Source: Pseudomonas abietaniphila (GTDB taxonomy: Bacteria; Pseudomonadota; Gammaproteobacteria; Pseudomonadales; Pseudomonadaceae). Taken from it: a stretch of DNA of 64,000 nucleotides. The position numbers and the translations under genes are program-made. The notes beneath the pieces were generated by a model, which was not told the DNA's origin, ran no database searches, and worked only from the letters and a program-made list of their open reading frames with translations. This document shows, one piece after another, positions 27,874 through 38,104 of the stretch (within the stretch, counting starts at the first letter, position 1; every line of letters begins with the position of its first letter). The DNA is taken from contig NZ_CP155619.1 of NCBI RefSeq assembly GCF_039697315.1, positions 4,898,001 through 4,962,000 on the forward strand. Reading direction: 5' to 3'.

Positions 27874-29484
27874 TTAATCGACAGCTGCCGGCGCCAAGAA
27901 GGCGGCTTCCAGCAGCTGCTGTGTATAAGGATGTTGCGGTGCGGCGAAGATGTCTTCGGCCATACCCTGTTCGACCACTTGGCCTTGCTTGACCACCATC
28001 AGTTGGTGGCTCAGCGCTTTGACTACCGCCAGGTCATGGCTGATAAACAAATACGTCAGGTTGTACTTCGTTTGCAGGGAGCGCAAAAGCTCCACCACTT
28101 GGCGCTGAACGGTCCGGTCGAGGGCCGAAGTCGGCTCGTCCAGTAAAATCAGCGCCGGTTTTAACACTAATGCCCGGGCAATGGCGATCCTTTGCCGTTG
28201 TCCACCGGAAAACTCATGGGGGTAGCGGTGCCGGGTGTCCGGGTCCAGGCCTACCTCCTTGAGTGCTTCGATCACCGCGGCTTCCTGCTCCACCGGCGTG
28301 CCGATCTTGTGGATACGCAGGCCTTCGCCGACGATGTCGCACACCGACATGCGCGGACTGAGGCTGCCGAACGGGTCCTGAAACACCACTTGCATCTGGC
28401 GTCTTAACGGACGCACTTGATCCTGCTTGAGGCACGCCAGTGAATCGCCCTGAAAGCGTATCTCGCCCTCGCTGCGAATCAACCGCAGAATCGCCAGGCC
28501 CAACGTCGACTTGCCCGAGCCGCTTTCGCCGACAATCCCCAGCGTCTGGCCCTTGGGCAGACTGAAGTGAATGCCGTCCACGGCCTTGACGTGATCGACG
28601 GTGCGTTTGAACACGCCTTTCTTGATCGGAAACCAGACCTTCAGGTCTTCGACTTCAAGCATCGGCGCCCCGGGGGCGTTGTTCGCAGGGCCGCCTTTGG
28701 GCTCGGCACTCAGCAGTTCTTTGGTGTACGGATGCTGCGGCGCACGGAACAGCTCTTCGCACGATGCCTGTTCGACGATGCAACCGCGCTGCATGACACA
28801 TACTCGGTTGGCAATTTGTCGAACCACGTTCAAATCGTGGCTGATCAGCAGCAAGGCCATGCCCAGACGCGCCTGCAGTTCCTTGAGCAGTTTGAGGATT
28901 TTGAGCTGCACCGTGACGTCCAGCGCCGTGGTTGGCTCGTCGGCGATCAGCAGTTCCGGTTCGTTGGCCAGTGCCATGGCGATCATCACACGCTGGCGCT
29001 GACCGCCGGAGAGCTCGTGTGGCAGGGCTTTAAGGCGTTTGGTCGGTTCTGGGATGCCCACCAGCTCCAGCAGCTCCAGCGTGCGCCGAGTGGCGGCTTT
29101 GCCGGTCAGCCCCTTGTGCAGGCCGAGCACTTCGTTGATTTGCTTTTCGATCGACTGCAACGGATTCAGCGAGGTCATCGGCTCCTGAAAAATCATCGCG
29201 ATCCGGTTGCCGCGAATGGCCCGCATGCGTTTTTCGCTGACCGTGAGCAATTCGTTGCCCGCGTACTGAATGGTGCCGGTGGGGTGCCGCGCGAGCGGGT
29301 AGGGCAGCAGTCGCAGGATCGAGTGCGCGGTCACCGACTTGCCCGAGCCGCTTTCGCCGACAAGGGCCAGCGTCTCGCCCTTCGGAATGTCGAAGCTGAT
29401 GCCTTCTACCACACGCTGGACTTTGTCACCCGTGACGAACTCGACGGACAGGTTGCGGATTTCGATCAGATTGTCCTGATTCAT
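27874..29484 (-). CDS. yejF: Peptide ABC transporter, double ATP-binding subunit (YejF type)
   Basis: The protein is 536 aa from the ATG at 29484 ([16 protein letters not shown]), after GAGGAA and 1 bp after the yejE stop. Two complete ABC domains are fused: each has Walker A GESGSGKS and a signature ([11 protein letters not shown] in the first, [11 protein letters not shown] in the second) followed by Walker B ([24 protein letters not shown]). The fused arrangement is typical of YejF, the motor of the inner-membrane importer for oligopeptides and microcin C-like compounds. It is the last of five genes: two binding proteins, YejB, YejE, YejF. Assignment to the Yej subfamily rests on gene order and the fused ATPase. 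Confidence 0.92.
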   Translation of the reverse strand: MNQDNLIEIRNLSVEFVTGDKVQRVVEGISFDIPKGETLALVGESGSGKSVTAHSILRLLPYPLARHPTGTIQYAGNELLTVSEKRMRAIRGNRIAMIFQEPMTSLNPLQSIEKQINEVLGLHKGLTGKAATRRTLELLELVGIPEPTKRLKALPHELSGGQRQRVMIAMALANEPELLIADEPTTALDVTVQLKILKLLKELQARLGMALLLISHDLNVVRQIANRVCVMQRGCIVEQASCEELFRAPQHPYTKELLSAEPKGGPANNAPGAPMLEVEDLKVWFPIKKGVFKRTVDHVKAVDGIHFSLPKGQTLGIVGESGSGKSTLGLAILRLIRSEGEIRFQGDSLACLKQDQVRPLRRQMQVVFQDPFGSLSPRMSVCDIVGEGLRIHKIGTPVEQEAAVIEALKEVGLDPDTRHRYPHEFSGGQRQRIAIARALVLKPALILLDEPTSALDRTVQRQVVELLRSLQTKYNLTYLFISHDLAVVKALSHQLMVVKQGQVVEQGMAEDIFAAPQHPYTQQLLEAAFLAPAAVD

Positions 29485-29485
29485 C

Positions 29486-30505
29486 TCATTTCCTCGGGTC
29501 GAATGCGTCACGGGCGGATTCGCCAATGAACACCAGCAAACTCAACATGATCGCCAGCACGGCAAAGGCACTGATGCCCAGCCACGGCGCTTGCAGGTTG
29601 GATTTGCCCTGTGCGACGAGTTCGCCCAGTGAAGGCGAGCCGGCGGGCAGGCCGAAGCCCAGGAAGTCCAGCGCGGTCAGCGTACCGATCGCGCCGGTGA
29701 GGATGAACGGCATGAAGGTCATGGTCGAGACCATGGCGTTGGGCAGGATGTGGCGGAACATGATCGCGCCGTTCTGCATGCCCAGCGCCCGTGCGGCGCG
29801 CACATATTCCAGATTGCGACCGCGCAGGAATTCGGCGCGTACCACGTCGACCAGGCTCATCCACGAGAACAGCAGCATGATGCCCAGCAGCCACCAGAAA
29901 TTGGGCTGCACGAAGCTGGCGAGAATGATCAGCAGGTAAAGCACCGGCAGGCCCGACCAGATCTCCAGAAAGCGCTGGCCAACCAGATCCACCCAGCCGC
30001 CGTAGAATCCCTGCAACGCACCGGCGATGACACCGATGATCGAGCTGAGGATGGTCAGGGTCAGAGCAAACAAGACCGACACTCGGAAGCCGTAGATCAC
30101 CCGCGCCAGCACGTCGCGACCCTGATCGTCGGTGCCCAGCAGATTCTCCCGCGAAGGCGGAGCAGGGGCCGGGACTTTCAGGTCGTAGTTGATGCTCTGA
30201 TAGCTGAACGGAATCGGCGCCCACAGGGTCCAGCCGTCTTTGGCCGCCAGCAGTTCTTTGATGTATGGGCTTTTGTAGTTGGCTTCCAGGGGGAATTCAC
30301 CGCCGAAGGTGGTTTCGGGATAGCGTTCCAGCACCGGGAAATACCAGTGGCCGTCGTAGCGCACCGCGAGCGGCTTGTCGTTGGCGATCAGCTCGGCGCC
30401 CAGGCTCAGGCCGAACAGGATGAGGAACAGCCACAGCGACCACCAGCCACGTTTGTTGGCCTTGAATCGTTCGAAACGGCGTCGATTGAGAGGGGACAAC
30501 GTCAT
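29486..30505 (-). CDS. yejE: Peptide ABC transporter permease (YejE type)
   Basis: The protein is 339 aa from the ATG at 30505 (MTLSPLNRRRFERFKANKRG), 1 bp after the yejB stop. The first membrane helix is WWSLWLFLILFGLSL. A large periplasmic part follows (VRYDGHWYFP, TTFGGEFPLEANY), then the binding-protein-dependent permease domain: LLGTDDQGRDVLARVIYGFR, several helices, and the EAA-type loop EYVRAARALGMQNGAIMFRH that contacts the ATPase. It forms the inner-membrane channel with YejB. The start was chosen by the tight coupling and by the usual YejE N-terminus; a 13-residue extension upstream would overlap yejB. Confidence 0.93.
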   Translation of the reverse strand: MTLSPLNRRRFERFKANKRGWWSLWLFLILFGLSLGAELIANDKPLAVRYDGHWYFPVLERYPETTFGGEFPLEANYKSPYIKELLAAKDGWTLWAPIPFSYQSINYDLKVPAPAPPSRENLLGTDDQGRDVLARVIYGFRVSVLFALTLTILSSIIGVIAGALQGFYGGWVDLVGQRFLEIWSGLPVLYLLIILASFVQPNFWWLLGIMLLFSWMSLVDVVRAEFLRGRNLEYVRAARALGMQNGAIMFRHILPNAMVSTMTFMPFILTGAIGTLTALDFLGFGLPAGSPSLGELVAQGKSNLQAPWLGISAFAVLAIMLSLLVFIGESARDAFDPRK

Positions 30506-30506
30506 A

Positions 30507-31580
30507 TCAATGATCCCTGCGGTCGAAGTCGATGCGTGGGTCAACCAGCGTGTAGGTCAGGTCGCCGATCAGTTTCACCACCAGCCCCAGCAGGGTGAAG
30601 ATGAACAGCGTGCCGAACACCACCGGGTAGTCGCGGTTGATCGCGGCTTCAAAGCTCATCAGGCCCAGGCCGTCGAGGGAAAAAATTACTTCTACGAGCA
30701 GTGAACCGGTGAAGAAGATGCCAATGAACGCCGACGGGAAGCCGGCGATGACCAACAGCATGGCATTGCGGAACACGTGGCCGTACAGGACCCGACGCTG
30801 GGTCAGGCCCTTGGCTTTGGCGGTGATCACGTACTGCTTGCCGATTTCGTCGAGGAAGCTGTTCTTGGTCAGCAGGGTCATGGTGGCGAAGTTGCCGATC
30901 ACCAGCGCAGTGATGGGCAGGACCAGGTGCCAGAAGTAGTCGCCCACCTTGCCCAGCCAGCTCAACTCGTCGAAGTTGCTGGAGGTCAGGCCGCGCAAGG
31001 GGAACCAGTCGAAGTAACTGCCGCCGGCAAACACCACGATCAGCAGGATGGCGAACAGGAAGGCGGGGATCGCGTAGCCGACGATGATCGCCGAACTGGT
31101 CCAGACGTCGAACTGACTGCCGTGCCGCGTGGCCTTGGCGATCCCCAGCGGGATCGAGACCAGGTACATGATCAGCGTGCTCCAGAGCCCCAGGGAGATC
31201 GAAACGGGCATCTTCTCGACGATCAGGTCGATCACCTTGGCGTCGCGGAAGAAACTGTCACCGAAGTCCAGGCGGGCGTAGTTCTTGACCATGATCCACA
31301 AGCGTTCCGGCGCCGACTTGTCGAAGCCGTACATGTGCTCGATTTCCTTGATCAGGCCCGGGTCCAGACCCTGGGCGCCACGGTAGGTCGAGCCTGCCAC
31401 GGAAACTTCCGCGCCGCCGCCAGCGATGCGGCTGGTGGCGCCTTCAAAGCCTTCCAGTTTGGCGATCATCTGTTCCACCGGGCCGCCGGGTGCGGCCTGG
31501 ATGATTACGAAGTTGATGAGCAGAATGCCGAACAGGGTCGGCACGATCAGCAGCAAGCGCCGCAGAATGTACGCCAGCAT
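30507..31580 (-). CDS. yejB: Peptide ABC transporter permease (YejB type)
   Basis: The protein is 357 aa, starting at the ATG at 31580 ([20 protein letters not shown]), a typical first helix of DppB/OppB/YejB permeases. [12 protein letters not shown] follows in the periplasm, then five further helices and the cytoplasmic EAA-like loop ([19 protein letters not shown]). It pairs with YejE. The stop is 1 bp before the yejE start and the start is 1 bp after the preceding binding-protein gene, so translation is probably coupled. The long insert before the permease domain ([18 protein letters not shown]) is normal for YejB and separates it from DppB. Confidence 0.94.
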   Translation of the reverse strand: MLAYILRRLLLIVPTLFGILLINFVIIQAAPGGPVEQMIAKLEGFEGATSRIAGGGAEVSVAGSTYRGAQGLDPGLIKEIEHMYGFDKSAPERLWIMVKNYARLDFGDSFFRDAKVIDLIVEKMPVSISLGLWSTLIMYLVSIPLGIAKATRHGSQFDVWTSSAIIVGYAIPAFLFAILLIVVFAGGSYFDWFPLRGLTSSNFDELSWLGKVGDYFWHLVLPITALVIGNFATMTLLTKNSFLDEIGKQYVITAKAKGLTQRRVLYGHVFRNAMLLVIAGFPSAFIGIFFTGSLLVEVIFSLDGLGLMSFEAAINRDYPVVFGTLFIFTLLGLVVKLIGDLTYTLVDPRIDFDRRDH

Positions 31581-31581
31581 G

Positions 31582-33465
31582 TTATTGCTCCGTGCCTTTG
31601 GATGGCGCAGCTTCAGGTTCGGCGAGGTCCGGTGCGGTCTGCACCGGAATCGCAGGCGTCGCGTCGGGTTTGACCCACCAGGTCATGGTGCCGATGTCGT
31701 ACAGCGGCGTCTTTTTCGGGTGACCGAGATGGTCCCAGTACGCCAGACGCCACGTCTTGATGTGCCAGTTGGGGATCACGTAATAACCCCACAACAGCGC
31801 GCGGTCGAGGGCGCGCGCGTGGTCGATCAGGCTTTGCCTTGAGTCGGCGTTGATCAGGCCGCTGACCAGGGTGTCGACGGCGGGGTCCTTGAGGCCGATC
31901 AGGTTGTAGCTGCCCGGTTTGTCAGCGGCCGACGAGTCCCAGTATTCGCGCTGTTCGTTACCCGGCGAGCTGGATTGCGGGAAGCTGCCAACGATCATGT
32001 CGTAGTCGCGCGAGCGGCGGCGGGTGATGTATTGCGAGACGTCGACCCTGCGAATTTCGAGGTTGATGCCGATGTCGGCCAGGTTGCGCTTGAACGGCAG
32101 CAACACGCGCTCGAATTCGGTCTGGGCCAGCAGAAACTCAATGCTGACCGGCTTGCCTTCGGTGTCGACCATCTTGTCGCCGACGATTTTCCAGCCCGCG
32201 TCCTTGAGCAGCTGGAAAGCCTTGCGCTGTTGCTCGCGAATGATGCCGCTGCCGTCGGTCACCGGCAGTTTGAACTCGTCGGTGAACAGCGGCGCAGGCA
32301 GTTTGTCGCGCAGCGGTTCGAGGATTTTCAGTTCGGCGTCGGACGGCAGGCCGCGCGAGGCCATGTCCGAGTTGTCGAAGTAGCTCTTGGTACGGGTGTA
32401 CGTGCCAAAGAACAGCTGTTTGTTGGTCCACTCGAAGTCCAGCAACAGGCTCAGCGCCTGACGCACGCGGACGTCCTGGAACATCGGCTTGCGCAGGTTG
32501 AAGATAAAGCCCTGCATGCCCTGCGGGTTGCCGTTGGGGATTTCCTCCTTGATCAGCCGGCCTTCGCGCACGGCGGGCACGTCGTAGGCCGTGGCCCAGT
32601 TCTTGGCGGTCATCTCCTGCCAGAAATCGAAAGCCCCGGCTTTCAGCGCTTCGAGCGCAACGGTGTTGTCGCGGTAATAGTCGGTCGACAGCCTGTCGAA
32701 GTTGTAGAGGCCCTTGTTGACCGGCAGGTCCTTGCCCCAGTAATCCTTCACCCGCTCATAGCGCACCGAGCGTCCGGCCTTGACTTCGACCACCTTGTAC
32801 GGCCCGCTGCCCAAAGGGATTTCCAGGTTGCCCTTGTTGAAATCACGGGTCGCCCACCAATGCTTCGGCAGAACGGGCAACTGGCCAATGATCAACGGCA
32901 ATTCGCGGTTGTCGTTGTGCTTGAACTTGAACAGCACCGTCAGCGGGTCCTCCGCAACCACTTGGTCGACGTCGGCGTAGTAGCTGCGGTAGAGCGGCGA
33001 GCCATCCTTGATCAGGGTGTCGAAACTGAACACCACGTCTTCGGCCCGCACCGGATGGCCGTCGTTGAACTTCGCTTCGGGGCGCAGGTAGAAGCGCACC
33101 CAGCTGTTGTCCGGGGCTTTTTCAATCCTGCCCGCAACCAGACCGTATTCGGTGAACGGTTCGTCCAGCCCCTGACGCATAAGGGTGTCGTAGATCAGGC
33201 CGATGTCATCCGCGGGCACGCCTTTGCTGATGAACGGGTTGAGGCTGTCGAACCCGCCAAAGCCGGCACTGCGCAGAATCCCGCCCTTGGGCGCGTCCGG
33301 GTTCACGTAGTCGAAGTGTTTGAAGTCGGCCGGGTATTTCGGTGGCTCGTTGTACAGCGTGATGGCATGTTGCGGGGCCGCCTGGGATGAACAGGCCATT
33401 CCCAATAGAAGAGGGCCGAGCAGGAACAGGCCGCCGGCCCGTGTCCGGGCGCGCAGTGCGGTCAT
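31582..33465 (-). CDS. Peptide-binding protein of the yej operon, copy 2 (YejA type)
   Basis: The protein is 627 aa from the ATG at 33465 ([12 protein letters not shown]), which overlaps the stop of the previous gene by ATGA. It has a signal peptide with hydrophobic stretch [12 protein letters not shown], then [10 protein letters not shown]; either a lipobox-like Cys or cleavage after QAA. The mature part is a family 5 extracellular solute-binding protein: [34 protein letters not shown]-type [12 protein letters not shown], and [14 protein letters not shown]. It captures peptides in the periplasm and passes them to YejBE. It is the second of two adjacent related binding proteins, probably with different ligands. 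Confidence 0.9.
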   Translation of the reverse strand: MTALRARTRAGGLFLLGPLLLGMACSSQAAPQHAITLYNEPPKYPADFKHFDYVNPDAPKGGILRSAGFGGFDSLNPFISKGVPADDIGLIYDTLMRQGLDEPFTEYGLVAGRIEKAPDNSWVRFYLRPEAKFNDGHPVRAEDVVFSFDTLIKDGSPLYRSYYADVDQVVAEDPLTVLFKFKHNDNRELPLIIGQLPVLPKHWWATRDFNKGNLEIPLGSGPYKVVEVKAGRSVRYERVKDYWGKDLPVNKGLYNFDRLSTDYYRDNTVALEALKAGAFDFWQEMTAKNWATAYDVPAVREGRLIKEEIPNGNPQGMQGFIFNLRKPMFQDVRVRQALSLLLDFEWTNKQLFFGTYTRTKSYFDNSDMASRGLPSDAELKILEPLRDKLPAPLFTDEFKLPVTDGSGIIREQQRKAFQLLKDAGWKIVGDKMVDTEGKPVSIEFLLAQTEFERVLLPFKRNLADIGINLEIRRVDVSQYITRRRSRDYDMIVGSFPQSSSPGNEQREYWDSSAADKPGSYNLIGLKDPAVDTLVSGLINADSRQSLIDHARALDRALLWGYYVIPNWHIKTWRLAYWDHLGHPKKTPLYDIGTMTWWVKPDATPAIPVQTAPDLAEPEAAPSKGTEQ

Positions 33466-35291
33466 TGAGTTTTCTCCGAAGGCTTGAGCCACCACGCACG
33501 CAGGCCCAGGGTGTAGGGCGGGGTGGTGACGAAGGCGAACCGGTTGCGGTACGCCAGACGATGATTGTTGAGGTACCAATTGGGAATCATGTAGTGCTGC
33601 CAGAGCAGAACGCGGTCCAGTGCCTTGGTGGCCGCGACCTGATCTTCGCGGGTTTTCGCCGCCAATAGCTGGTTGAGCAGGTTATCCACCACCGGATTGG
33701 CGATGCCCGCGTAATTCTTGCTGCCTCTGATGCTGGCCTGGCTGGAGTGAAAATACTGCCACTGCTCCAGGCCCGGGCTCAGCGTCTGGTTCAGGGTCAT
33801 CAGAATCATGTCGAAGTCGAACTGGTCCAGGCGCTGTTTGTATTGGGCGCGATCCACCGTGCGCAGCCGGGCGTCGATGCCGATTCGCGTCAGATCTTCG
33901 ATGTAGGGCTGCAGGATTCGTTCGAGGTTGGGGTTGACCAGAAGTATTTCGAAACGCAACGGTTGGCCAGCATTGTTGGTCAGACCACGGTCGGTGAATT
34001 TCCAGCCCGCTTCGGCCAGCAGACCCAATGCTTTACGCAGGGTGTCGCGAGGCACGCCGCCTCCGTCGGTCTTCGACACCGTGAACGGCTGGGTAAACAG
34101 CTTGGGCGGCAGTTGATCGCGGTAGGGCGACAGCGTCAGAAACTCGCGGCCAGCGGGCAGATCGCTCGCGGAAAACTCGCTGTTGGGGTAATAGCTGGTC
34201 GAGCGGCTGTAGGCATTGTTGAACAGCGTACGGTTGGTCCACTCGAAGTTGAACATCAGGCCCAGCGCCTCACGCACCTTGATGTCGGCGAAGGTGCCGC
34301 GACGGGTGTTCATGAACAGGCCTTGGGTCTGCGTCGGGATCTGATGGGGAATCTGCGCCTTGATCACGCTGCCGTTGGCCACAGCCGGGAAGTCGTAGCC
34401 CGTCGACCAGTTCTTGGCCTGATGCTCGATGTAGATGTCGAACTCGCCGGCCTTGAACGCTTCGAAGGCGACGTCGGCGTCGCGGTAGAACTCGACGTCC
34501 ACGCGATTGAAGTTGTACTTGCCGCGATTGACCGCCAGGTCCTTGCCCCAGTAATCCTTCACCCGTTCGAACACCAGGCTGCGACCGGGACGCACCTGCG
34601 TGATGCGATAAGGACCACTGCCCAGCGGCGGCTCGAAGGTCGTCGCTTTGAAGTCGCGGTTCTTCCAGTAGTGCTGGGGCAGCACCGGCAATTCACCCAG
34701 GCGCAGAATCAATAATGGGTTGCCGGACCGCTTGAACACGAAACGAATGCGATGCCGGTTGAGAATGTCCACCCGCTGCACTTCCTGCAACGCCGTGCGG
34801 TACTGCGGATGGCCGTCTTTGAGCAGCGTTCGGTAGGAGAACGCCACATCATAGGCTGTGATCGGTTTGCCATCGTGAAAGCGCGCTTCCGGGCGCAGGT
34901 TGAACACCACCCAGCTGCGGTCTTCGCTGTATTCGACCGACTTGGCGATCAGCCCGTAACTGGAGGTGGGCTCGTCGCCGGAAGGATCGTACTGACCGGT
35001 GCCGACCATCAACGGCTCGTTCAGCTCGCTGACGCCGTATTGCCCGAAGTTGGGCGTCGAGATCGGGCTGCTGCCTTTGAAAGTGTAGGGGTTGAGGGTG
35101 TCGAACGTGCCATTGGCCATGATTCGCAAGGTGCCAGCCTTCGGCGCCTCGGGATTGACCCAGTCGAAATGGGTGAAGCTGGCCGGATACTTGAGGACAC
35201 CGAACTGTGCGTAACCATGGCTTTCGCTGATGGTCGCGGCGGCTGTCGTGCTCAAGACCAGGCTGGAAATCAGCAGCAATGGGCGTATCAA
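33462..35291 (-). CDS. Peptide-binding protein of the yej operon, copy 1 (YejA type)
   Basis: The protein is 609 aa. The only fitting start is TTG at 35291 (MIRPLLLISSLVLSTTAAAT), which gives a clean signal peptide; no ATG or GTG lies just upstream in frame. It is a family 5 solute-binding protein closely related to the next gene: [60 protein letters not shown]. It is the first gene of the five-gene operon (two binding proteins, yejB, yejE, yejF) and is likely transcribed from the 220 bp upstream, which also carry a REP-type palindrome. Two adjacent binding proteins sharing one permease suggest a duplication with diverged ligand range. Confidence 0.9.
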   Translation of the reverse strand: MIRPLLLISSLVLSTTAAATISESHGYAQFGVLKYPASFTHFDWVNPEAPKAGTLRIMANGTFDTLNPYTFKGSSPISTPNFGQYGVSELNEPLMVGTGQYDPSGDEPTSSYGLIAKSVEYSEDRSWVVFNLRPEARFHDGKPITAYDVAFSYRTLLKDGHPQYRTALQEVQRVDILNRHRIRFVFKRSGNPLLILRLGELPVLPQHYWKNRDFKATTFEPPLGSGPYRITQVRPGRSLVFERVKDYWGKDLAVNRGKYNFNRVDVEFYRDADVAFEAFKAGEFDIYIEHQAKNWSTGYDFPAVANGSVIKAQIPHQIPTQTQGLFMNTRRGTFADIKVREALGLMFNFEWTNRTLFNNAYSRSTSYYPNSEFSASDLPAGREFLTLSPYRDQLPPKLFTQPFTVSKTDGGGVPRDTLRKALGLLAEAGWKFTDRGLTNNAGQPLRFEILLVNPNLERILQPYIEDLTRIGIDARLRTVDRAQYKQRLDQFDFDMILMTLNQTLSPGLEQWQYFHSSQASIRGSKNYAGIANPVVDNLLNQLLAAKTREDQVAATKALDRVLLWQHYMIPNWYLNNHRLAYRNRFAFVTTPPYTLGLRAWWLKPSEKTQ

Positions 35292-35371
35292 ATGGGCATT
35301 CGATCCAGGCAGCGGTCGGTCACAGTAACAGCTTGTATGGGCTGGAAAAAGGGGAGACTTGGATGCTCAAC

Positions 35372-35460
35372 TGTAGGAGCGCGCTTGCCCGCGAACAGGG
35401 TGTGTCTGTGACACATCTGTTGCTTGATACACCGCAATCGCGGGCAAGCGCGCTCCTACA
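35372..35460. repeat. REP-like palindrome
   Basis: TGTAGGAGCGCGCTTGCCCG begins a 22-bp arm (35372-35393) perfectly matched by 35439-35460. It is the same GTAGGAGC family as the ppiD-fabI hairpins and sits between the yej operon and mltD. Confidence 0.9.
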
Positions 35461-35514
35461 ATGGGACCGTTTTCCGAGCAGGGAACCGGTCAATACTGCT
35501 CGGTTTTGCGCCAA

Positions 35515-37128
35515 TCAATGCGGCAAATAAACCGTCAACGTCTGCCCCGGCTTCAGCGCCTGGCCACTGCGAGGGTTCCAGCGCTTGAGGTGTTGCATCT
35601 CGACGTTGAAACGTTTGGCCACCAGATACAGCGAGTCGCCTTTCTGGATCTTGTACTGCATGGATTTCTTGTCGGCGTCCTCGCCCTTTTGGGTCGTGTC
35701 CGCTTTCGCCACGGCGCGGGAGCTGGTCCTGGCCGGTTTGCTGTTGTCCTGCATGACCAGGGTCTGACCGACCTTCAGGTTATGGCCTGAAAGCTTGTTC
35801 CAGTGCTGCAGGTCCTTGGCGTCGACTTTATTGATACGGGCGATCTGGGCCAGGTTGTCGCCTTTTTTAACCTTATAGGTGCGGGTGCGTGCAGGCTTTT
35901 CGTCGACTTCGGCAACTTCTTCGAACACCGGCATCGCCGTTTTCATGCCCGGCTGCACCGGAATGGTCAACGCCTGGCCGCGTTTCAGGTGATTGCTCGA
36001 CAGCTTGTTCAAGTCTTTGATCGTGGCCGTCGACACTTTGTAACGGCTGGCGATGCTGGCCAGGCTGTCACCCGGGCGCACACGGTATTGCTGCCAGTCG
36101 ACCAACTCGTCAGGCTTCATGTTCGACAGGCTGGCGGTCAGCAACTGCGACTTCGAGGTCGGCACGAGCAAATGCTGCGGGCCGTCGATGGTCAGGCGCT
36201 TCTTGAACGCAGGGTTGAGCTGCATCAACTCGTCTTCGTCGATGTTGGCCATTTGCGCGACCTTGGTCAGGTCCATGCGCTGGTTCAGCTCGACGACTTC
36301 GAAATAGGGCTTGTTGTCGATCGGGTTCAGGTTGACGCCGTAGGCTTCCGGCGACATGACCACCTGCGAGAGGGCCAGCAATTTAGGTACATAATCGCGG
36401 GTTTCCTGCGGCAGCGGCAGGTTCCAGTAATCGGTCGGCAGGTTGAGCTTTTCGTTGCGCTCGATGGCCCGGCTGACGGTGCCTTCGCCGGCGTTGTAGG
36501 CGGCAAGGGCCAGCAGCCAGTCACCGTTGAACATGTCGTGCAGCTTGGTGAGGTAATCCAGCGCTGCCGTGGTGGACGCGGTGATGTCGCGGCGGCCATC
36601 GTAGAAATTGGTCTGACGCAGGTTGAAATATCGACCGGTGGACGGGATGAACTGCCAGATCCCGGCAGCATCGCTGCGTGAAAGGGCCATCGGGTTGTAG
36701 GCGCTTTCAATCACGGGCAACAGCGCCAGCTCCAGCGGCATGTTGCGTTCTTCCAGACGCTCGACGATGTAATGCATGTACAGGCTGCCACGCTCGCCAG
36801 CCGTTTCGAGGAACGAAGGGTTGTTGGCGAACCAGAGGCGCTGTTGATCGATGCGCGGGTTGAGGTCGTTACCGTCTTGCAGCTGGAAACCCTGACGCAT
36901 GCGCTCCCACACATCATGGGGCGGGGCCAACGGCGCGGGTTTTCGTGCGACGAACACCGATTTCGGCTTGACGTTGGCTGGCGAGTGAGAGGCGCTCGAC
37001 GCACTGGCGGCATCCAGGCTGCTGGTGGTCTGGCAGCCTGCCAATGTTGCGCTCGCGACCACCGCGATGGCCTGAGCTAACCGAGTCAATGCGTCGGAAT
37101 TAAAGGTTCTGCGTATAGATGACGACAT
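35515..37128 (-). CDS. mltD: Membrane-bound lytic murein transglycosylase D
   Basis: The protein is 537 aa. The signal peptide ends in a lipobox (LAGC at about 29-32), so it is an outer-membrane lipoprotein. The catalytic SLT domain (about 115-260) has the glutamate in LLPVIESAYNP, followed by GIWQFIPSTGRYF and LALAAYNAGEGTVSRAI. Three LysM peptidoglycan-binding motifs follow: YRVRPGDSLASIASRYKVS, YKVKKGDNLAQIARINKVD and YKIQKGDSLYLVAKRFNVE. It cleaves the glycan strand of peptidoglycan with formation of 1,6-anhydro ends during wall remodelling. It is followed upstream by gloB on the same strand (99 bp apart), the usual Pseudomonas order. Confidence 0.96.
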   Translation of the reverse strand: MSSSIRRTFNSDALTRLAQAIAVVASATLAGCQTTSSLDAASASSASHSPANVKPKSVFVARKPAPLAPPHDVWERMRQGFQLQDGNDLNPRIDQQRLWFANNPSFLETAGERGSLYMHYIVERLEERNMPLELALLPVIESAYNPMALSRSDAAGIWQFIPSTGRYFNLRQTNFYDGRRDITASTTAALDYLTKLHDMFNGDWLLALAAYNAGEGTVSRAIERNEKLNLPTDYWNLPLPQETRDYVPKLLALSQVVMSPEAYGVNLNPIDNKPYFEVVELNQRMDLTKVAQMANIDEDELMQLNPAFKKRLTIDGPQHLLVPTSKSQLLTASLSNMKPDELVDWQQYRVRPGDSLASIASRYKVSTATIKDLNKLSSNHLKRGQALTIPVQPGMKTAMPVFEEVAEVDEKPARTRTYKVKKGDNLAQIARINKVDAKDLQHWNKLSGHNLKVGQTLVMQDNSKPARTSSRAVAKADTTQKGEDADKKSMQYKIQKGDSLYLVAKRFNVEMQHLKRWNPRSGQALKPGQTLTVYLPH

Positions 37129-37227
37129 TGGCTGGGGGATAGTTCCAGTCGAAAATGTCGGGCGATTCTAGAAAGCGTCTGAACAACGGTCAACCTTTCA
37201 GAATTTTTGTGCTGATCCAGCGGCGGT

Positions 37228-38007
37228 TTAGAACTTATCTTTCCACGCCCTCAAGGCGGCAAAAACCGCTGCGGGCGAGGTGTTTTCCGTACCGGTCCGT
37301 TCGTCTGCTTTTTGTTTCACGGCAGGCTGTGAAACACGTAGAAACGGATTGGTCTTGTGTTCCAGCGCCAATGTGGACGGCAGGCTGATGCGGTTCTCTT
37401 CGCGCCATTTTGTGACTTGCTCGAAGCGGCCAGTGACGTCGGGGTTGTTCGGTTCGACGGCCACGGCGAAACGCAGGTTGCTGAGGGTGTATTCGTGGGT
37501 GCAGTACACGCGGGTGCTGTCGGGCAATGCGGCCAGTCGCGACAGGGAGTGATGCATCTGCTCCGGAGTGCCTTCGAACAAGCGGCCGCAGCCAGCCGCG
37601 AACAGCGTATCGCCGCAAAACAGCAGCGGCGATTGCGGATCGGCGTGATAAAAGGCGATATGGCCCAGGGTGTGGCCCGGAACCGCATGGACGTCGAACC
37701 CAAGGCCGAGTACGGTGATCTTATCGCGGTCGGACAAGGCGACATCCCGAGCGGGGATATTTTCGTTGGCGGGCCCATAGACCGTGGCCCCGGTCACGTT
37801 TTTCAGCTCGGCGACACCGCCGGTATGATCGGCATGATGGTGAGTCACGAGGATGTCACTCAGATGCCAGCCAGGATTATTGCCCAGCCACGCAAGAACC
37901 GGTGCCGCATCGCCCGGATCGACGACCGCGCAGCGCTTGCTGGCATTGTCTTGTAACAACCAGATGTAGTTGTCGGTGAAAGCGGGCAGGGCATCGATCT
38001 GTATCAT
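37228..38007 (-). CDS. gloB: Hydroxyacylglutathione hydrolase (glyoxalase II)
   Basis: The protein is 259 aa, a normal length. It belongs to the metallo-beta-lactamase fold. The two-metal site includes [10 protein letters not shown] (His56, His58, Asp60, His61), [11 protein letters not shown] and [17 protein letters not shown], with the later [13 protein letters not shown] typical of glyoxalase II. It hydrolyses S-D-lactoylglutathione to D-lactate and glutathione, completing methylglyoxal detoxification in the cytosol. It is divergent from the methyltransferase gene that starts at 38105, so the 97 bp between them hold both promoters. The pairing with mltD, the methyltransferase and rnhA is conserved in Pseudomonas. 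Confidence 0.96.
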   Translation of the reverse strand: MIQIDALPAFTDNYIWLLQDNASKRCAVVDPGDAAPVLAWLGNNPGWHLSDILVTHHHADHTGGVAELKNVTGATVYGPANENIPARDVALSDRDKITVLGLGFDVHAVPGHTLGHIAFYHADPQSPLLFCGDTLFAAGCGRLFEGTPEQMHHSLSRLAALPDSTRVYCTHEYTLSNLRFAVAVEPNNPDVTGRFEQVTKWREENRISLPSTLALEHKTNPFLRVSQPAVKQKADERTGTENTSPAAVFAALRAWKDKF

Positions 38008-38104
38008 GGCGCGGTTCGCTTTGTTGGGAACAAAGAAGCATCTTAGAGTCTGAACAGCGTCCAGGCGAGCCGCACTCGCTCAGGATCACTCATGGAGACC
38101 GGAA

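Noticed and set aside
31975..33390. 471-codon plus-strand frame opposite a substrate-binding protein gene
   Set aside because: It is antisense to a gene with a signal peptide and clear family motifs.
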